Below are positions 19,632 to 34,056 of a DNA stretch of 60,000 nt, one piece after another (within the stretch, counting starts at the first letter, position 1; each line of letters opens with the position of its first letter). The stretch lies in contig NC_087084.1 in assembly GCF_026151205.1 (NCBI RefSeq), positions 5,203,538 through 5,263,537 of the forward strand, written 5' to 3'. The translations under genes and the position numbers were made by a program. The notes beneath the pieces are model-generated. The model was not told where the DNA came from. It was given only the letters and a program-made list of their open reading frames with translations, and made no database searches. This DNA is from Bolinopsis microptera. Lineage: Eukaryota; Ctenophora; Tentaculata; Lobata; Bolinopsidae.

Positions 19632-22600
19632 ATAGGTAGTACGCCATGCCCACTATGTCGCTGTTATTTTATAGGTTAGTACGCCTACTGCCCACTATTG
19701 TACTGTTTATTATATAGGTATACGCCTACTACCCCACTATGCACTTGTTTATTAGGTAGTACGCACTACCCACTATGTGCTGTTATTATATAGGTAGTAC
19801 GCCACTGCCCATATTTATGGTATTATTGGTAGTCACACTGCCCACTATGCAAAGTTGTTTTATGTAGTGTACTCGCACTGCCCACTATGTACTGTTATTG
19901 ACATAGGTTAGTACGCCCATACCCTATGTAATGTTATTATATAGGTAGTAACGCACTGCCCACTATGTGCTGGTATTATATAGTAGGTACGCCACTACCA
20001 CTATGTGCTGTTAATTATATAGGTTGTACGCCACTGCCACTATGTTGCTGTTATTATATAGGTGTCCGCCACTACCCTATGTACTGTTATTATTTTATAT
20101 AGGTAGTTACGCCACTACCACTATGGGCTGTTATTATATAGGTAGTACGCCACGCACTGCCCCACTAAGTGCTGTTTTTATATTAGGTAGTACGCCACTG
20201 CCCACTATGTACTGTGATCTATATAGGTAGTTAGCCACTGCCCTCTATGGCCACTGTTATTATTAGGTAGTACGCCTACTACCCACTATGGTACTGTTAT
20301 TATATATAGGTAGTGACGCCACTACCCACTATGTACTGTTATTATATAGGTCTAGCCCTCTCCCCACTATGTGCTGTTATTATATATTAGGTAGTCGCCA
20401 CTACACACTTGTGCTGTTATTATATAGGTAGTACGCAACTGCCCACTATGCACTGTTAATATATAAGAGTTACGCCACTACCCACTATGTGTGTATTAAT
20501 AGGTAGTACGCCATGCCCACTATGCACGGTTATTATATAGGTAGTACGCCACTACCAACTATGTACCTGTTATTGATATAGGTAGTACGCCACTACCCAC
20601 TATGCACTGTTATTATATAGGTAGTACGCCACTACCCACTATGTACTGTTTTATTAGGAAGTACGCCACTGCCCACTATTGCCTGTTATTAAATGGTAGT
20701 ACGCCACTACCCACTATGTGCTGGATTATATAGGTAATACGCCACTGCCCACTATGGGCTGTTATTATATAGGTAGTACGCACTACCCACTATGTGTGTT
20801 ATTTATATAGGTGGTACGCCACTACCCACTATGTGCTCTTTATTTTTATAGGTAGTACGCCTCTACCCACTATGTGCTGTTATTTTATAGGTAGTAGCCA
20901 CGCCCACTATGTGCGTTATTTATATAGGTTGTTCGCCACTACCCATATGTGCTGTTATTATATAGGTTAGTACGCCACGGCCCACTATGCACTGTTTTAT
21001 ACTGGTCGTACGCCCACAGCCACTATGCACTGTATTATATAGGTAGTACGCCACTGCCCACTAGCTGTACTGGTATTATATTTATATGGTAGTACGCCAC
21101 TACCCACTATGTGCTGTTATTATATTAGGTAGTTTAGTACGGCACTACCCACTATGTGCTGTTATTATATAGGTAGTACGCCACTGCCCACCTAGGCACT
21201 TGTTATTTATAGGTAGTACGCCACTGCCCACTATGCACTGTTATATATAGGTTAGTACGGCCACTACCCAACTATGGCCTGTATTATATATAGGTAGTAC
21301 GCCACTACCCACTATTGCACTGTGATTATCTAGGGTAGTAACGCATACCACTATGTACTTTTATTATATAGGTAGTACGCCACTACCCACTATGTGCTGT
21401 TATTATATAGGTTAGTACGCCACTACCCACTATGTGCTGTTATTATATAGGCCTAGGTACGTTTACGCCACTGCCCCACTATGTGCTGTTTATATAGGTC
21501 TTAGTACGGCCACTACCCACTATGCTGCTGTTATTTGATAGGTAGTACGCAACTACCACTAGGTGTGTTTATTATATAGGTGGTACGCCCACTGCCCACC
21601 CCACCATGTATGTTATTATATAGGTAGTACGCCACTGCCACACTATGATTACTGATATTATATAGGTAGACGCCACCTGCCCACTATGTGCTGTTGTTAT
21701 ATAGGTAGTACGCACTGCCCACTATGTACTGGTTATTATATAGGTAGTAAGCACATACCCAATATGTACTGTTATTATATAGGTTAGTACGCCACTACCC
21801 ACTATGGCTGTTATTATATAGGTAGTACGCCCAATACCATATGTACTGTTATTATTTTTATATAGTTAGTCCGCCACTACCTCTATGTGCTGTTATTATA
21901 TAGGTTAGTAAGCACTGCCATTTGTGCTGTTTTATTTAGGTTCATGTAAGCACTTGCCCACTATGTACTGTTATTATATAGGTCGTAGCACCACTGCCCA
22001 CTATGCACTGGTATTATATAGGTAGTACGCCACTAACCAACTATGTACTGTTATTATATTATAGGTCGTACGCCACTACCCACAATGTACTGTTATTATA
22101 TAGGTAGTACGCCAATACCCCACTATGTGATGTTCTTATATATAGGTAGTACCGCCACTACCCACTATGTGCTGTTATTATATAGGTATAGTACGACACT
22201 GCCCACTATGCACAGTTATTATATAGGTGTACGCCATTACCCACTATGTGCTGTTATAATAAGGTAGTACGCCACTGCCCCAAACTTGCATGTTCATTAT
22301 TATAGGTAGTACGGCCCACTACACCTATGTACTGTTATTAATATAGGTAGTACGCCACTACCCACTATGCACTGTTATTATATAGGTAGTACGCCAACTA
22401 CCCACTATGTACTGTTATTATATAGGCAGTACGCCAATGCCCACTATGTTGCTGTTATTATATAGGTAGTACGCAACTGCCCACTTTGTAACTGTTATTA
22501 TATAGGTAGTACGCCATGCCATATGCACTGGTATTATATAGGTAGTACGCCACTATCCCACTATGTACTGTTATTATATTAGGTAGTAGTACGGCCACTA

Positions 22601-24378
22601 CCCTAAGCACTGTTTTTATTAGTTAGTACGCCACTACCCACTAGTGCTGTTATTATATAGGTTATACCGCCACTGCCCACTATGTGTTGTTATTATATAG
22701 TTAGGTACGCCACTACCACTATGTATGTTATTATATTTATATAGTTAGTACGCCACTACCCACTATGGGCTGTTATTATATAGGTAGTACGCACGCCCCA
22801 CTATTGCACTGTTATTATAGAGGTAGTACGCCACTGCCACTAGCACTGAGTAGTATATAGTAGTACGTCCACTACCAATTTGTACTGTTTATTATATAAG
22901 GTTAGTGGACGCAACTACCCACTATGCACTTGTTATTATATAGGTTAGGACGCCACTTACCCACTATGTCTGTTTTATAAGAGGTAGTCGGCCACTACCC
23001 ACTATGTGCTGTTATTAGACTAGGTGTACGCACTACCCACTATGTGCTCGTTATTATATAGGTAAGTACTGCCACTGCCCACCATGTACGTTATTATATA
23101 GGTAGTTCGCCACTGCCCGCTATGTATGTTATGATATAGGTAGTACGCCACTGCCCACATGTGCTGTATTTAATAGGTAGTACGCCACTGCCCACTATGT
23201 TACTGTTATTATATAGGGTAGTACGCCACTAAACCCACTATGTACTGTTTATTATATAGGCGTACGCCACTCCCACTTGTGCTGTTTTATATAGGTAGTA
23301 CGCACTACCCACTATGCAAGTTGTTATTTTATAGGTAGTTACGCACTCCCACTATGTACTGTTATTTATATAGGTAATACGCCACTGCCCACTATGTGCT
23401 GCTTATTATATATGGTAGGGACGCCACTGCCCCCATGTACTGTGATTATATAGGATAGGTTAACGCACTGCCCACTATGGTGCTGTTCGTATATAGGTAG
23501 TAGCCACTACCACTATGTACTGTTATTATATAGGTAGTACGCCACTGCCCTTATGTGCTGGTATTTATAGGTAGAATGCCCACTGCCCTCTATGTGCTTG
23601 TTTAAGTTATTATATAGAGTGGTCCGCCACTACCCACTATGTACTGTTATTATATAGGTAGTACGACACTGACTCCAGTACTGTTATTATAGAGGTTAGA
23701 GTACGCCACTGCCCACTATGTGCTGTTATGTATAGGTAGTACGCCACTACCCACTATGTACTGTTTATTATATAGGTAGTCGCCACCTGCCCACTAGTGT
23801 GCTGTTATTATATAGGGTAGTACGCCACTAACCACTATGTGCTGTTATTACTATAGGTAGTTACGCCACTACCCCACTATGTACTGGTATTTATCTAGGT
23901 TAGTTCGCACTGCCCTACTATGCACTGTTATTATATAGGTAGTACGCCATACCCACTTGTACTGTTATTTATAGGTAAGTACGCCACTAACCCCTATGTG
24001 CGGTTATTATAGAGGTATAGTACGCCACTACCACTATGCAAGTTGTTATTATATAGGTAGTACGCACTACCAATGTACTGTTATGATATAGGTAGTACGC
24101 CACTGCCCACTAAGTGCTTGTATTAGATTGGTAGTACGCCACTGCCTACTATGTACTGTTATTGTATATAGGTAGTTACGCCACTACCCACTATGTACTG
24201 TATTTATATAGGAGTTCGCCCACTGCCCATATGTGCTGGTATTATATAGGTAGTACGCACACTGCCCACTATGTGCTGTTATTAATATATAGGTAGTTTA
24301 CGCCACTAGCCCACTATGTACTGTTAATAAATAGGTGTATGCACTGCCCCCCACTATGTACTGTTTTTATATATAGGT
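19632..24378. repeat. 39-bp satellite array, left block (about 120 units)
   Basis: The consensus unit is GGTAGTACGCCACTRCCCAC followed by TATGTRCTGTTATTATATA, 39 bp. Main variants are A/G in ACTRCCC and GTG/GTA/GCA before CTG. Nearly every unit carries one or more single-base insertions or deletions, scattered without any pattern shared by neighbours. ORFs in this block are artefacts. Confidence 0.95.
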
Positions 24379-27300
24379 AACCTAAGCTTTTGAATACGTT
24401 TACATTTGCATAGCTCTCTTATCTATATTTTCTATTTGAGATAGACTGGCTCATCACTGTGTGCGTGTAATTGTTCGACGGATTTTTACACACTTTACCC
24501 AATACAAGTACACGGTATCTTGTTAAACTTTGTCAAACTGTCATTCCAAAATTTCGATGAACGATACGGCTTATTATTGGTAATCTTTTGAAGTAAAGCT
24601 GAGATCCACTCTCCAAAACCCTCCTGACTGCTTTTGACTCGTCTTAAAGATGGGTCCGATATCAGACTGTACATCGGTGGGCCCCGTTTTCAGTTAGCTA
24701 CATGAAACGCTTCGTGTTCTTTTTCTCAACATCAAAACTGAGGAGCTCAAAGGCAACCGTGGTATTTTCACAATATGCCTTCTCTCGCCAAGAGAATCAT
24801 GCTCGGAATCAGTCACTGTACCCTGCCATCTGTCCGGATGGTGATTATCGATACTACGACTCACGTTTGATTCTGTTACAAACACCTGCCATGTTGCTTT
24901 CTTTTTTGTTTGCAAGGCTGCATGATTGTGATTCTTTTGAACCACGTGTGTCTTCAGCTTCTTCTGTTGGGCTTTGCAAAGCAGTTATGAAACCCAATTA
25001 TCAAATTAGTCAAATGGCGAATATCCAAGGCCCCTAGTAAATTGGCTCTCTAAACAGCAATTGGTGCAAACACTCATCTTCCCAGAACCATGAAAAAACA
25101 ACATGCTCCCTGATCATGATGAAGCTTCAGAAAAGCTTTCAATTCGTCAAATCACAGGAGATTGAACAACATTCAGTAAATGACGATAAATCGCAGCTGC
25201 CACAATTTACGGCTTTGATGAGATCTGCAGCTTGCTAAAACTTGGAAAATGCCACACGGTGTCAGTGGTTTAAAACGCCAAGTAATGATCAATCAGCATG
25301 CAAAATGTTTCCACCCTCCACGCTGCTCTAAGTTCATTAAAAAAATAGTACACACTGAAAGTTGAGTTTGGCTGTAGGCGGGGTGATCAAATGTAAAAAT
25401 TTTTTTATCCCCAAACACTGTACAAATCCTTGTCTGGATAAGTCTTGTTTGTTCGATGAGGAATGCTTATTAGGTTCCACACTGTTGGTACTAAACGACA
25501 CAAAACCCAAGGAGCGTGATTCCTACAGAAGAGCTCTTGATAACGAACTTCAATGATAGAAAAATAAAGAGCTAACAACAATATTAGGACGCGCTCTTCT
25601 TCTCAGTCTCATACTAAGTACAACACCCCATCATGAGAACAAGGATTTTTTAGAGATTCGATCCTTCTGACGAACTTCCAGACCCTTGTCAGAAAGAGAT
25701 CGAAAACATAAAATCCAGTATTGTGACTCAGGAGAACAGAATTGCCTCGTCTTCCAGTGCCAACCAGCACATCATTCTGGCAGTTTCGTCCCTCACGGTT
25801 CCCTCCAAGCCAGAACATCATGTTCCAAATCCTGTTCCCCAGTTCCAACCGCCAGGAGTCGTTTTCCTCCTCCCCAAGCGAAAATGGTTCGAACATTCTA
25901 GCATTCAGGATGCTAAACATTCAATCATTTAACCTAGCGCCCATTAGCACCTCCAGATGGAAAGCTCTTACCTTGAAGACGAATTAAGAAAGGGAACAAG
26001 CATACGAACCACACCGTTCCATTAATGCCTTAACGGAGGGACATGGCTTCTAAGGTCTTTCATAGAGGATGCTCAACTTGAAATTCCGGGTTTACTCTTG
26101 TTCAGAAGTGATAGAGAAGCTAGGGTTGGTGGTGTGGAGTTTTAATTTATACACATGATGAAAACTCCCATAACTAACGACCCAGAATACGTTGCATAGA
26201 TACTGTCAGCTTTGACGTGTACCAGCGAATCTCTGAAACGTCAATCATTTGTGGTACTATATGCCGCCCGAGTGTCCAGTTTCCCGGTTTTTTTTAAATC
26301 ATATTTGGACTTCATTGACCAGTACATTGCCAGTGGCGATGGCGAATACCGGCTATCTCTCTTGAGACTTTAATATCCCTCATTGGCTGTCCACTAATTC
26401 TATCTTACCGGTGGTTCCTCATGTTCAAATTTCAGTGCAGCTCTCTTACTTGACTGCATGTCTGTGAATCTATGGAACTCAACATGTGCTCGGAACCCCA
26501 CCCGACTCAGAATTGTATTAGATCTGTACATTCTCAAACTCAGAGGATCTAGTTTCTCACGTCTCTATTTTGGACACTCCACTATTCCCAGATCACAGTC
26601 GTGTAGAAGATTATTTTGTCATTAATCCTTGTTCTCCTATCATTCAGATCCTCTCCGGATTTCTTTGATTCTTCGTTTAGAAGCTCTAGACTTTATTAAA
26701 GCAGATGTTTTCATCGATCAGATGATTGCTCTCATTGTTGACTGGGCTCAACTCATCAACTTTGCTCACAAAGAGGATTTTCCAGAGCTATTCACTCTAT
26801 TACTCTACAAATCTGCCAGGATTGCTTTTGTCCGAAGAAGATCCCTCCAAAACCCAAACTCGCTCATCTGTGCGCACCCCATCTCGAGAAAACGAAAGCT
26901 TCAAACCCAGCTAGAGGCTGCAAAAAATTATCCTCATAGCCCTCCACACAGATTATGAATCTTGAACCGGAAACTTGCTCTCTCGCTCTATGGATATCGG
27001 TGATGCCATCAACCAGGGATCTCCTGTACCGTGAACAGCAAAGCCGTAAAGCAAAGGTAAAAGAAAATCCCAAGTCTTTCTATAGTTACGCTAAGAATTT
27101 TCGAAAAAGAAAGCAACATCAGCATTGCTTTGTGGAAACTGTGCATCAAATCAAATCCAAAAGTATGGCCAACCTCTTGCAGAATCTGTTCTTGTCAGTA
27201 TTCAGTGATCCTTCGAAACTCGGTCGAACCTGCGTCTTCAGTCCCCCTCAATCAAAGCTTCCTTTTACTGACGATATTGCTGAATTTCTCGTGGACGACA

Positions 27301-28985
27301 TCAATAAGGCCATTGAAGACATCAAACCTAATGCTGCATCAGGTCCTGACGAAATTCCAGTCACCCTTTCAAGAACTGCAAGAAAGCCCTAGCAGAAAAC
27401 CAATGAATCATCTGGTCCGCTCCTTAGTTTCTGGGGAGGGGGGTCCCTAGTTTCTATAAGTACACACACGTATTCTCTCCACAGAAGGATAGTCGAGCCA
27501 AAACCAGCTAACTTACCGAACCTTTATTCACTCACCTCTCGTTGTGGTTAAAGTATACGAGAGGTGATAAGAAAAAGCTGGTAAACTATTTGGAGATCAA
27601 TAACCTATCTGTAGTAAAGCCAGACGGTTTAGATTTGGCCGGGAGTTGCCTTACTCAACTTCTTCACCAATTTGATGACGTTTTGGATTCTCTGAGCAAC
27701 AATTTCCGATTTTGAATTCAATATACCTGGACTATTGCCAAGGCTTTCGAAAAGTCGATCACAAACTCCTACTGAGAAGCTCCAACTTCATGGAATCATC
27801 CTAAAATCATAAAGTGGGATAGATCTTTCTCTCAGACCGGAAACAAGCAGGTGTTGTGACGGTTCATCTGTCCATCCTTGCAAAATGATAATCAGCGGGT
27901 TTCCACAAAGGTATGTTTTGGGGCCGATCCTTTTCTTGATTTTTATTCAATGATATCGAACATTGTATCATGCACTCATCATAATTCGATGTTTTGACTG
28001 ATGACACTAGCATAACCATTGCTATCAAATCGGAGCATGACGTTCAAGCTCCTCCAAGAAGATCTGCAAAATGTCATGACTGGTCTGAATGAAATAATAT
28101 GGCCCTTCACGATAAGACAAATATTTGAGTATTGTGTCTAAGTTCAAACACAATATGTGCTATCTGAACTTCCATTTGTGGTTGAAACCACTAATCAATA
28201 CTCAGTTTCAAAGACCACTATACTTGGCCAATACATCAGCTCAGGGGATTTAGGCGGTCATAGTGTCAAGTGGTTCTCTCTTGGTCCCCTTACATACGAG
28301 CCATTGCAGATAAAGCTCGCCAAAAAAGCATCATGGGATCCAGTGTATGTCACACACGTATTCATCCATTCATGCTGTACGCTATATAAATCAATGGTTC
28401 GAAGACTGATTGAATATTGCTGTCACTTATGCATCCCTCCAAAAATCAGCGATATCCCATGGAAACTGGAGAGTGTACAGCGGAAAGCAGTCACCGCCAG
28501 GGAATATCAGGATTGCGCGTCTCCCACTACTGGGATCGCCTGGTCCTATCTAGCTCTGATGTCTCTTCGACGAAGGCGGGAGCGATTCATCATTCTCCAT
28601 ATGTGGAAATCCTCCACGAATGACCAGCAATGATTGAAACGTGCTATGTGTTTCACGCCAAGGCTTGGAAACCTTGCAGTAATTCCATCAAAAACGTAGA
28701 ACCAGTTCAAAGCAATCCTCACCTTGTTTGACAACTATTTGCCAGTTCAGGGACCTAAAGTGTGGAATGCAATCCCCTACCATCTGAATGTCATTCAAGA
28801 TCTAGAAAGCACTTTCAAAGCTAAGCTCACAAAGTTATGTGGTCTCTCCTGATAAGCCGCCGATAGGGGATATACTCCTCAATACGAACTCTCTGCTTGC
28901 TGGCCGCAACGAGCGAGACTCTACTTCGCTATGGGGTGGTCAGAAGAATGCTGATGGCCCCGTCAAGTCTTGACGAAACTCAACA
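24379..28985 (+). pseudogene. Decayed or error-ridden LINE interrupting the satellite
   Basis: This insertion of about 4.6 kb splits the 39-bp array. Parts in order: a possible ORF1 region at 25680-25930 (low-complexity and proline-rich); an endonuclease C-terminus near 26500-26600 (HVSILDTPLFPDHSR); the pre-RT linker and RT start at 26955-27392 (FYSYAKNFRKRK; FLVDDINKAIEDIKPNAASGPDEIPV); RT core phrases in changing frames at 27600-28150; and the RT C-terminus at 28157-28633 (YKSMVRRLIEYCCHLC; LESVQRKAV), ending near 28850 (PVQGPKVWNAIPYHL, then FKAKLTKL). Frames shift every one or two hundred bases. It is either an old dead copy or intact sequence carrying read errors like the surrounding array. 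Confidence 0.75.
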
Positions 28986-30615
28986 TTAGGGCACATAGGG
29001 TCACATAGGTAGGGAGTATGCCACTGCCACTATGTACGTTATTATATAGGTAGTATGCCACTACCCACTATGTTGCTGTTATTCTATAGGTAGTACGCCA
29101 CTACCCACTATGTACTGTTATTATTTAGGTAGTACGTCACTACCCCTATGTGCTGTTATTTTATAGGAGTACGCCATGCCACTGGTGCTGTGATTATATA
29201 GGTAGTATGCCACTACCCACTATGTGCTATTATTATTTAGGTAGTACGCATACCACTAAGTTGCTGTTATTATATAGGTTGTACGCACTGCCCACTTTGT
29301 ACTGTGTTGATAGGTAGTACGCACTACCCCCCACTATGTGCTGTTATTATATAGGTTTAGTACGCCACTGCCCACTATGTGTGTTTATTATATAGGTAGT
29401 ACGCCACTACCCACTATGCGTGTTATTATATCGGTAGTACGCCACTTGGGCCCCTATTGTACTGTTATATTTATTCGGTAGTATCGCCATGCCACTATGT
29501 GCTGTTATTATATAGGGAGTATCGCCACTGCCCACTTGTGTGTTATTATATAGGTTATAGTACGCCACTGCCCACTATGTGAGTGTTATTATATAGGTAG
29601 TTACCGCCACTAACCACTATGTGCTGTTATTATTATAGGTAGTACGCATACCCACTGTGTGCTGTTATTATATAGGTCAGTTCGCCACTACCCACTATGC
29701 ACTTGTTATTTATATAGGTAGGTACGCCACCTGCCCACTAGGTGCCTGATATTATTTAGGTAGTACGCCACTGCCCACTAGTTCTGTTTTTTAATAGGTA
29801 AGTACGCCACTGCCCACTATGTACTGTTATTATAGAGGTCGTACGCCACTGCCCACTATTGTGCTGTTATTTAGATAGGTAGTACGCACCGCCCACTATG
29901 TGTGGTTAATATTTTATAGGTAGTACCGCCATGCCCTTACTATGGGCTGTTATTATTTAGGTAGTACGCCACTACCCACTATGCACTGTTATTATATAGG
30001 GTAGTTACGCATGCCCACTATGTGTGCTGTTATTTATAGGTTTGTACGCCACTGCCCACAATGGGCTGTTATTATATAGGTAGTGCGCCACTTGCCCACT
30101 ATGTACTGTTATTATATAGGGTAGTACCGCCACTGCCCACTCATGTGCTGTTTCTATATAGGTAGACGCCATACCCACTATGTGCTGTGATTATATATAG
30201 GTAGATACGCCCACTGCCTCACTAGGGCTGTTATTATATAGGTAGTTACGCCACACTTACCACTATGTGTGTTATTATATATAGGTTAAGTTACGCCACT
30301 ACCCACTTATGTGCTGTTATTATATAAGGTAGTACCGCCATGCCACTATGTGACTGTTATTATATAAAGTAGTACGCACCTGCCCACTTATGTAGTGTTA
30401 TTATATAGGTAGTACGCCCACTGCCCATGTGCTGTGTATTAGATCTAGGTAGTAACGCCCTTTTTTTTTATAAAACCCCCCAACTTAATGCACTGTTATT
30501 ATTATAGGTAGTACGCCATCTTGCCCACTATGTGCTGTTATTATATAGGTAAATACGCCACTATGCACTGTGATTATATAGGTTATTACGCCTCTATGCA
30601 CTGCGCTTGCTCGCT
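28986..30615. repeat. 39-bp satellite array, right block (about 41 units)
   Basis: Same unit, orientation and variant types as the left block, with the same dense one-base indels. One unit near 30465 contains foreign 'ttttttttta taaaacccccc' text. It ends in shortened units at 30555-30600. Confidence 0.95.
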
Positions 30616-32091
30616 AAGGTTTTGATAAGTTTATTAAGGTAACCCAATAAATTTACTAGCACAGTAAAACTCGATGGATCTGGTTGTAAATAGACAACTT
30701 TCTGAACAAAAAATACAGTTTGAGTCTCCAAGTGCTAACTATAGATGGTAAAAGCACTGTAACCGTATTAAACTGGTTACATTCCACATAAAACAACTGG
30801 CGGTAAGTTGCAGGATCCCATCATGAAAACACCATGCCGTACTTTCGGTTAAAACTGGGATATTTTTGCGTATTTGCCTAAAATACAGGACTAAATAGTT
30901 CCAATATGCTGAAGATGTGCAGGTACAGTTAGTATGTTTTACAAGAAATATCACACCCAGTCATTAATAGAATGAGAAGTTAAACATGATGGAAGTCAGT
31001 TTGATAACCACACTACAGAACACTTTGTGAGAGTGTAACGTTTGTCAGGCTCCGTCTTCTTGTGCTGTTACGTGTAGTGCTGTGTAGTGTCATACTTCAG
31101 GAACTGGACATTGTTATTGTGGTCAGACTCTACTAAGAAAAAATATATGTTCTGACTGTGGATGCTAAGTTCCAGCGTATATTATAATCTGTATCAAGGG
31201 TTGAGGTCAAGAATTTTCTGCAGACTTTTGAAATCCGATCTAAATTCTAAGGTGCTAGTTTTTTCTTAATATAGTTATATTAGATCAAACACCTTAGTTG
31301 GTTTTAGCAGCAGAACACTTAAGCTCATAAACACACGTGTACTGAAGGCCGTGCAAATTGGAAGCAGTTACCAGCAGATCACACAGACAGTAACCAGCAG
31401 TCACACAGCAGGTTCCCAGCATCACACAGCAGTTACCAGCCAGTCACACAGCTTGTAACAGCCAGTAGTCACCCTTAAAAGCAGTTACAGGCAGTCACAC
31501 TGCTGTAACCAGCAGTCACCTGCAGTTACCAGCAGTAACCCAGCAGTCACACAGCAGTAACACAGCTGTTGTGAACTAAGATGAGCCTTTAACACCTCGT
31601 ACAACAACCACCCCCTCTCTCTCTCTCTCGTTGTCCAGGCTAACCACCCTAACTATAGTGGTAATTTTCTGGTAATCAGCTAATGGGACACGGATTTATA
31701 CCTGGAACCCTGCAGTCGGAAACTAAATGATGTCCAGATCATTGGGGTACTCCGGATGACGTTTTTAGAGAAGTTACAACTTCTTAAATGCACCACAGTG
31801 CTGAATTTATGCATGGCTCGGTTTTTGCAGTAAAAGGTTACAGTTTGCTCTGTAATCCAGCTCTAAATCTCATGAGGCTTTCCACCGGTCCTGGATCAGG
31901 AGCAGCGTAGTATGCTGATAGATTGCGTAAATTTAAACGGGAAAGTACCCTTGCGTCACTTTAGTTTATCACTTACTGCTGTAAACTGATCAGTTGCGGA
32001 AATTTAGGCTCTGGGGAATATATACGAACATACTTTATTAATTGTACTATTTATATTCCCCAAAGTACCTCTTTATTTAACACGTGCTATT
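30616..32091. other. Spacer with a noisy CAGCAGTCACACAG array
   Basis: 31370-31570 is a degenerate tandem array of about 20-bp units (AGCAGTYACCAGCAGTCACA) with scattered indels. The rest is non-coding as far as I can see. A possible short exon follows 'cgttgtccag' at 31640, but it cannot be placed. Confidence 0.5.
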
Positions 32092-33065
32092 CCTCAGAGT
32101 TCCAGTTCGCATATGGTCAGACTCAGATGGCGGATCACATCAAGACGCTCTTTGACTGTGATCTTCCCACGACAAAGGAAATGAAACTTTCGTCAAATGT
32201 TGGAGGAAGGCAGCTGCAGGGTCCCGGCATCAGATTCCTCGTTATAGGTTATTAACATTTTCAACGTACCTAAGTTCCTTCTAATTAAAATAATATTTTC
32301 GTATTGCATTTATATAAGCCAGTACCGAGGCCTCTATGGTTGCCATTTATCCCAAACTGACCAAAAATACCACTTATGAATATATGATTATTATTTGAGG
32401 TGTTCAATCCTCGTCACTGTTAAAAAGTAAAAATTTACTGACCGCAATGTACTCTTGATCCGTAAAATACCTGCTATCCTGTAAATTTGTGTTACTGTCA
32501 ATTTAGAGATAATATTATGTCTAGCAGGCGTCCAATCTGATAACATGACGTCTGATGATATCCAGACCAAAACAGTTACACTGAAATTATGGCAGGTGTC
32601 GGAAAAACTTACGTAGGTAAATGGTTAAACGGGGGCGCCGAGGTACGGTTTGAACTACAATGTGTTTGGCTCAACCGTTTGTAGGCCAGTCCTGTGGGAA
32701 GACCCGGGTCAGAGGAACTTCTTTCGAGCAGACCTTTTACTGGAGCGAGGTGATTTTTGTTTTACAACGGACTTGCTTTACCCATAATAGTAAAGTACAG
32801 TTAGATTGATATGTATACGTCACTCTTATTAACCGTTTAATTTAACCTTTTAATGGGATTGCATGCTTAATCAGTGTATGTTAATAAAATATGTGTAAAC
32901 ATGTAGATGTAACCATGGTAACCAAGTTATAGAACGCAGTATTATCTGGCGTCACCCTATTTTCTTGAGTTTCAGGTGCAGTATGACGGACATCACCAAG
33001 CTGCTCGATGATATGGCACAAGCTGAGGAATCGAGAACTAAATTAAATTCGTTTGATAATAAGGT
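32092..33065 (+). CDS. Candidate exons of an unassigned gene (possibly the Dlg SH3 region)
   Basis: Four open blocks have splice-like borders: about 32100-32248, 32527-32615, 32686-32750 and 32975-33063. The first, in one frame, reads 'MADHIKTLFDCDLPTTKEM' and then 'GPGIRF'. TLFDCD is similar to the ALFDYD motif that opens the SH3 domain of DLG proteins, and SH3 would be the expected next domain on this strand. The others read 'DDIQTKTVTLKLWQVSEKL', 'GTSFEQTFYWSE', and 'MTDITKLLDDMAQAEESRTK' plus 'NSFDNK', none recognised. Phases were not proven, and nearby sequence may contain base-call errors, so assignment to Dlg is a guess. Confidence 0.3.
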
Positions 33066-34054
33066 AACTAGGATTCTAAACATAATTAACATTTAGATAG
33101 TTCTATTGACACGGTCGCGGATGTTTTACTGCTCGCTTGGTAATATATAAAGGGCATTTCATGAAAACATGAACAAGGAGGGGAAAAAATAAATTTCACT
33201 TATGGAAAACTACTTTATTGGAGTCTGAATGAAAAAGAGAAGACCAATTAAACTGTAAGACACAAAAAAACCGCTTATAAATTCTCCACTTCGTTTCTGT
33301 GTTATCGCGTTTTCAAAATACCCTAAATTGTCATGTTTTACAGGCCAAAATACTCCTATATAAAAGCTGTTTACTAAAAGAGATTGTTGTATTTAATATT
33401 CATTAATTCTTGATCTGTAAGGTGAATACCACTTCACTGGGAAGCTGTATGCAAAAATTTGGGACTCCGTAATTTAAAACAGATTCGGATCGGAGCAAGT
33501 GCTATTCTACTTTCTCCTGTTTTTAGAGTAAAATTACTTGTACTAAAAAACAAAAAAAGTTTTCTGCTGTGCCACCATTTCATGTTATTTCTTGTGAAAT
33601 CTTGCTAAAAACAAGCTAACTCCTGATGTACAAGACATAAATGTACTTGTTTTATTTCGATCCATAGTATCAGATCATGTCAATATCAGCGTCAAGTAAA
33701 GATACATGTCAAGTACTTTACGTGTCAAGTAATTTACACATATGCTTTTATTCAGTAATGTAGTTAAAACACAACAAGTAACGATTGTCAACAGATAAAA
33801 GTTATTTTAAAAAGTGATAATAGATTGGTTTCTGGTCAGAATTTCATTAAAAGAAATCATATAAAAATGGTTAAAAAAAATGGTTTATTGTTGAATAAAA
33901 TTGACTTTTCGAAAAAATACTTTAACTTTACATAAAATCCCAGTGGCCTGCTGAACACAATTTTGACTGGGAAACATTCGCTACATTAACCCACCTACCT
34001 ACTCTGTATACCTGGGCTAAATGTGGGACCAATCAGAGGATCAATCAACCAATA
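33066..34054. other. Non-coding AT-rich stretch
   Basis: No protein similarity or repeat recognised. Confidence 0.4.
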
Positions 34055-34056
34055 TA

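Noticed and set aside
19632-24378. CRISPR or coding repeats in the 39-bp array
   Set aside because: No spacers; frames are short and broken by indels; it is satellite DNA.
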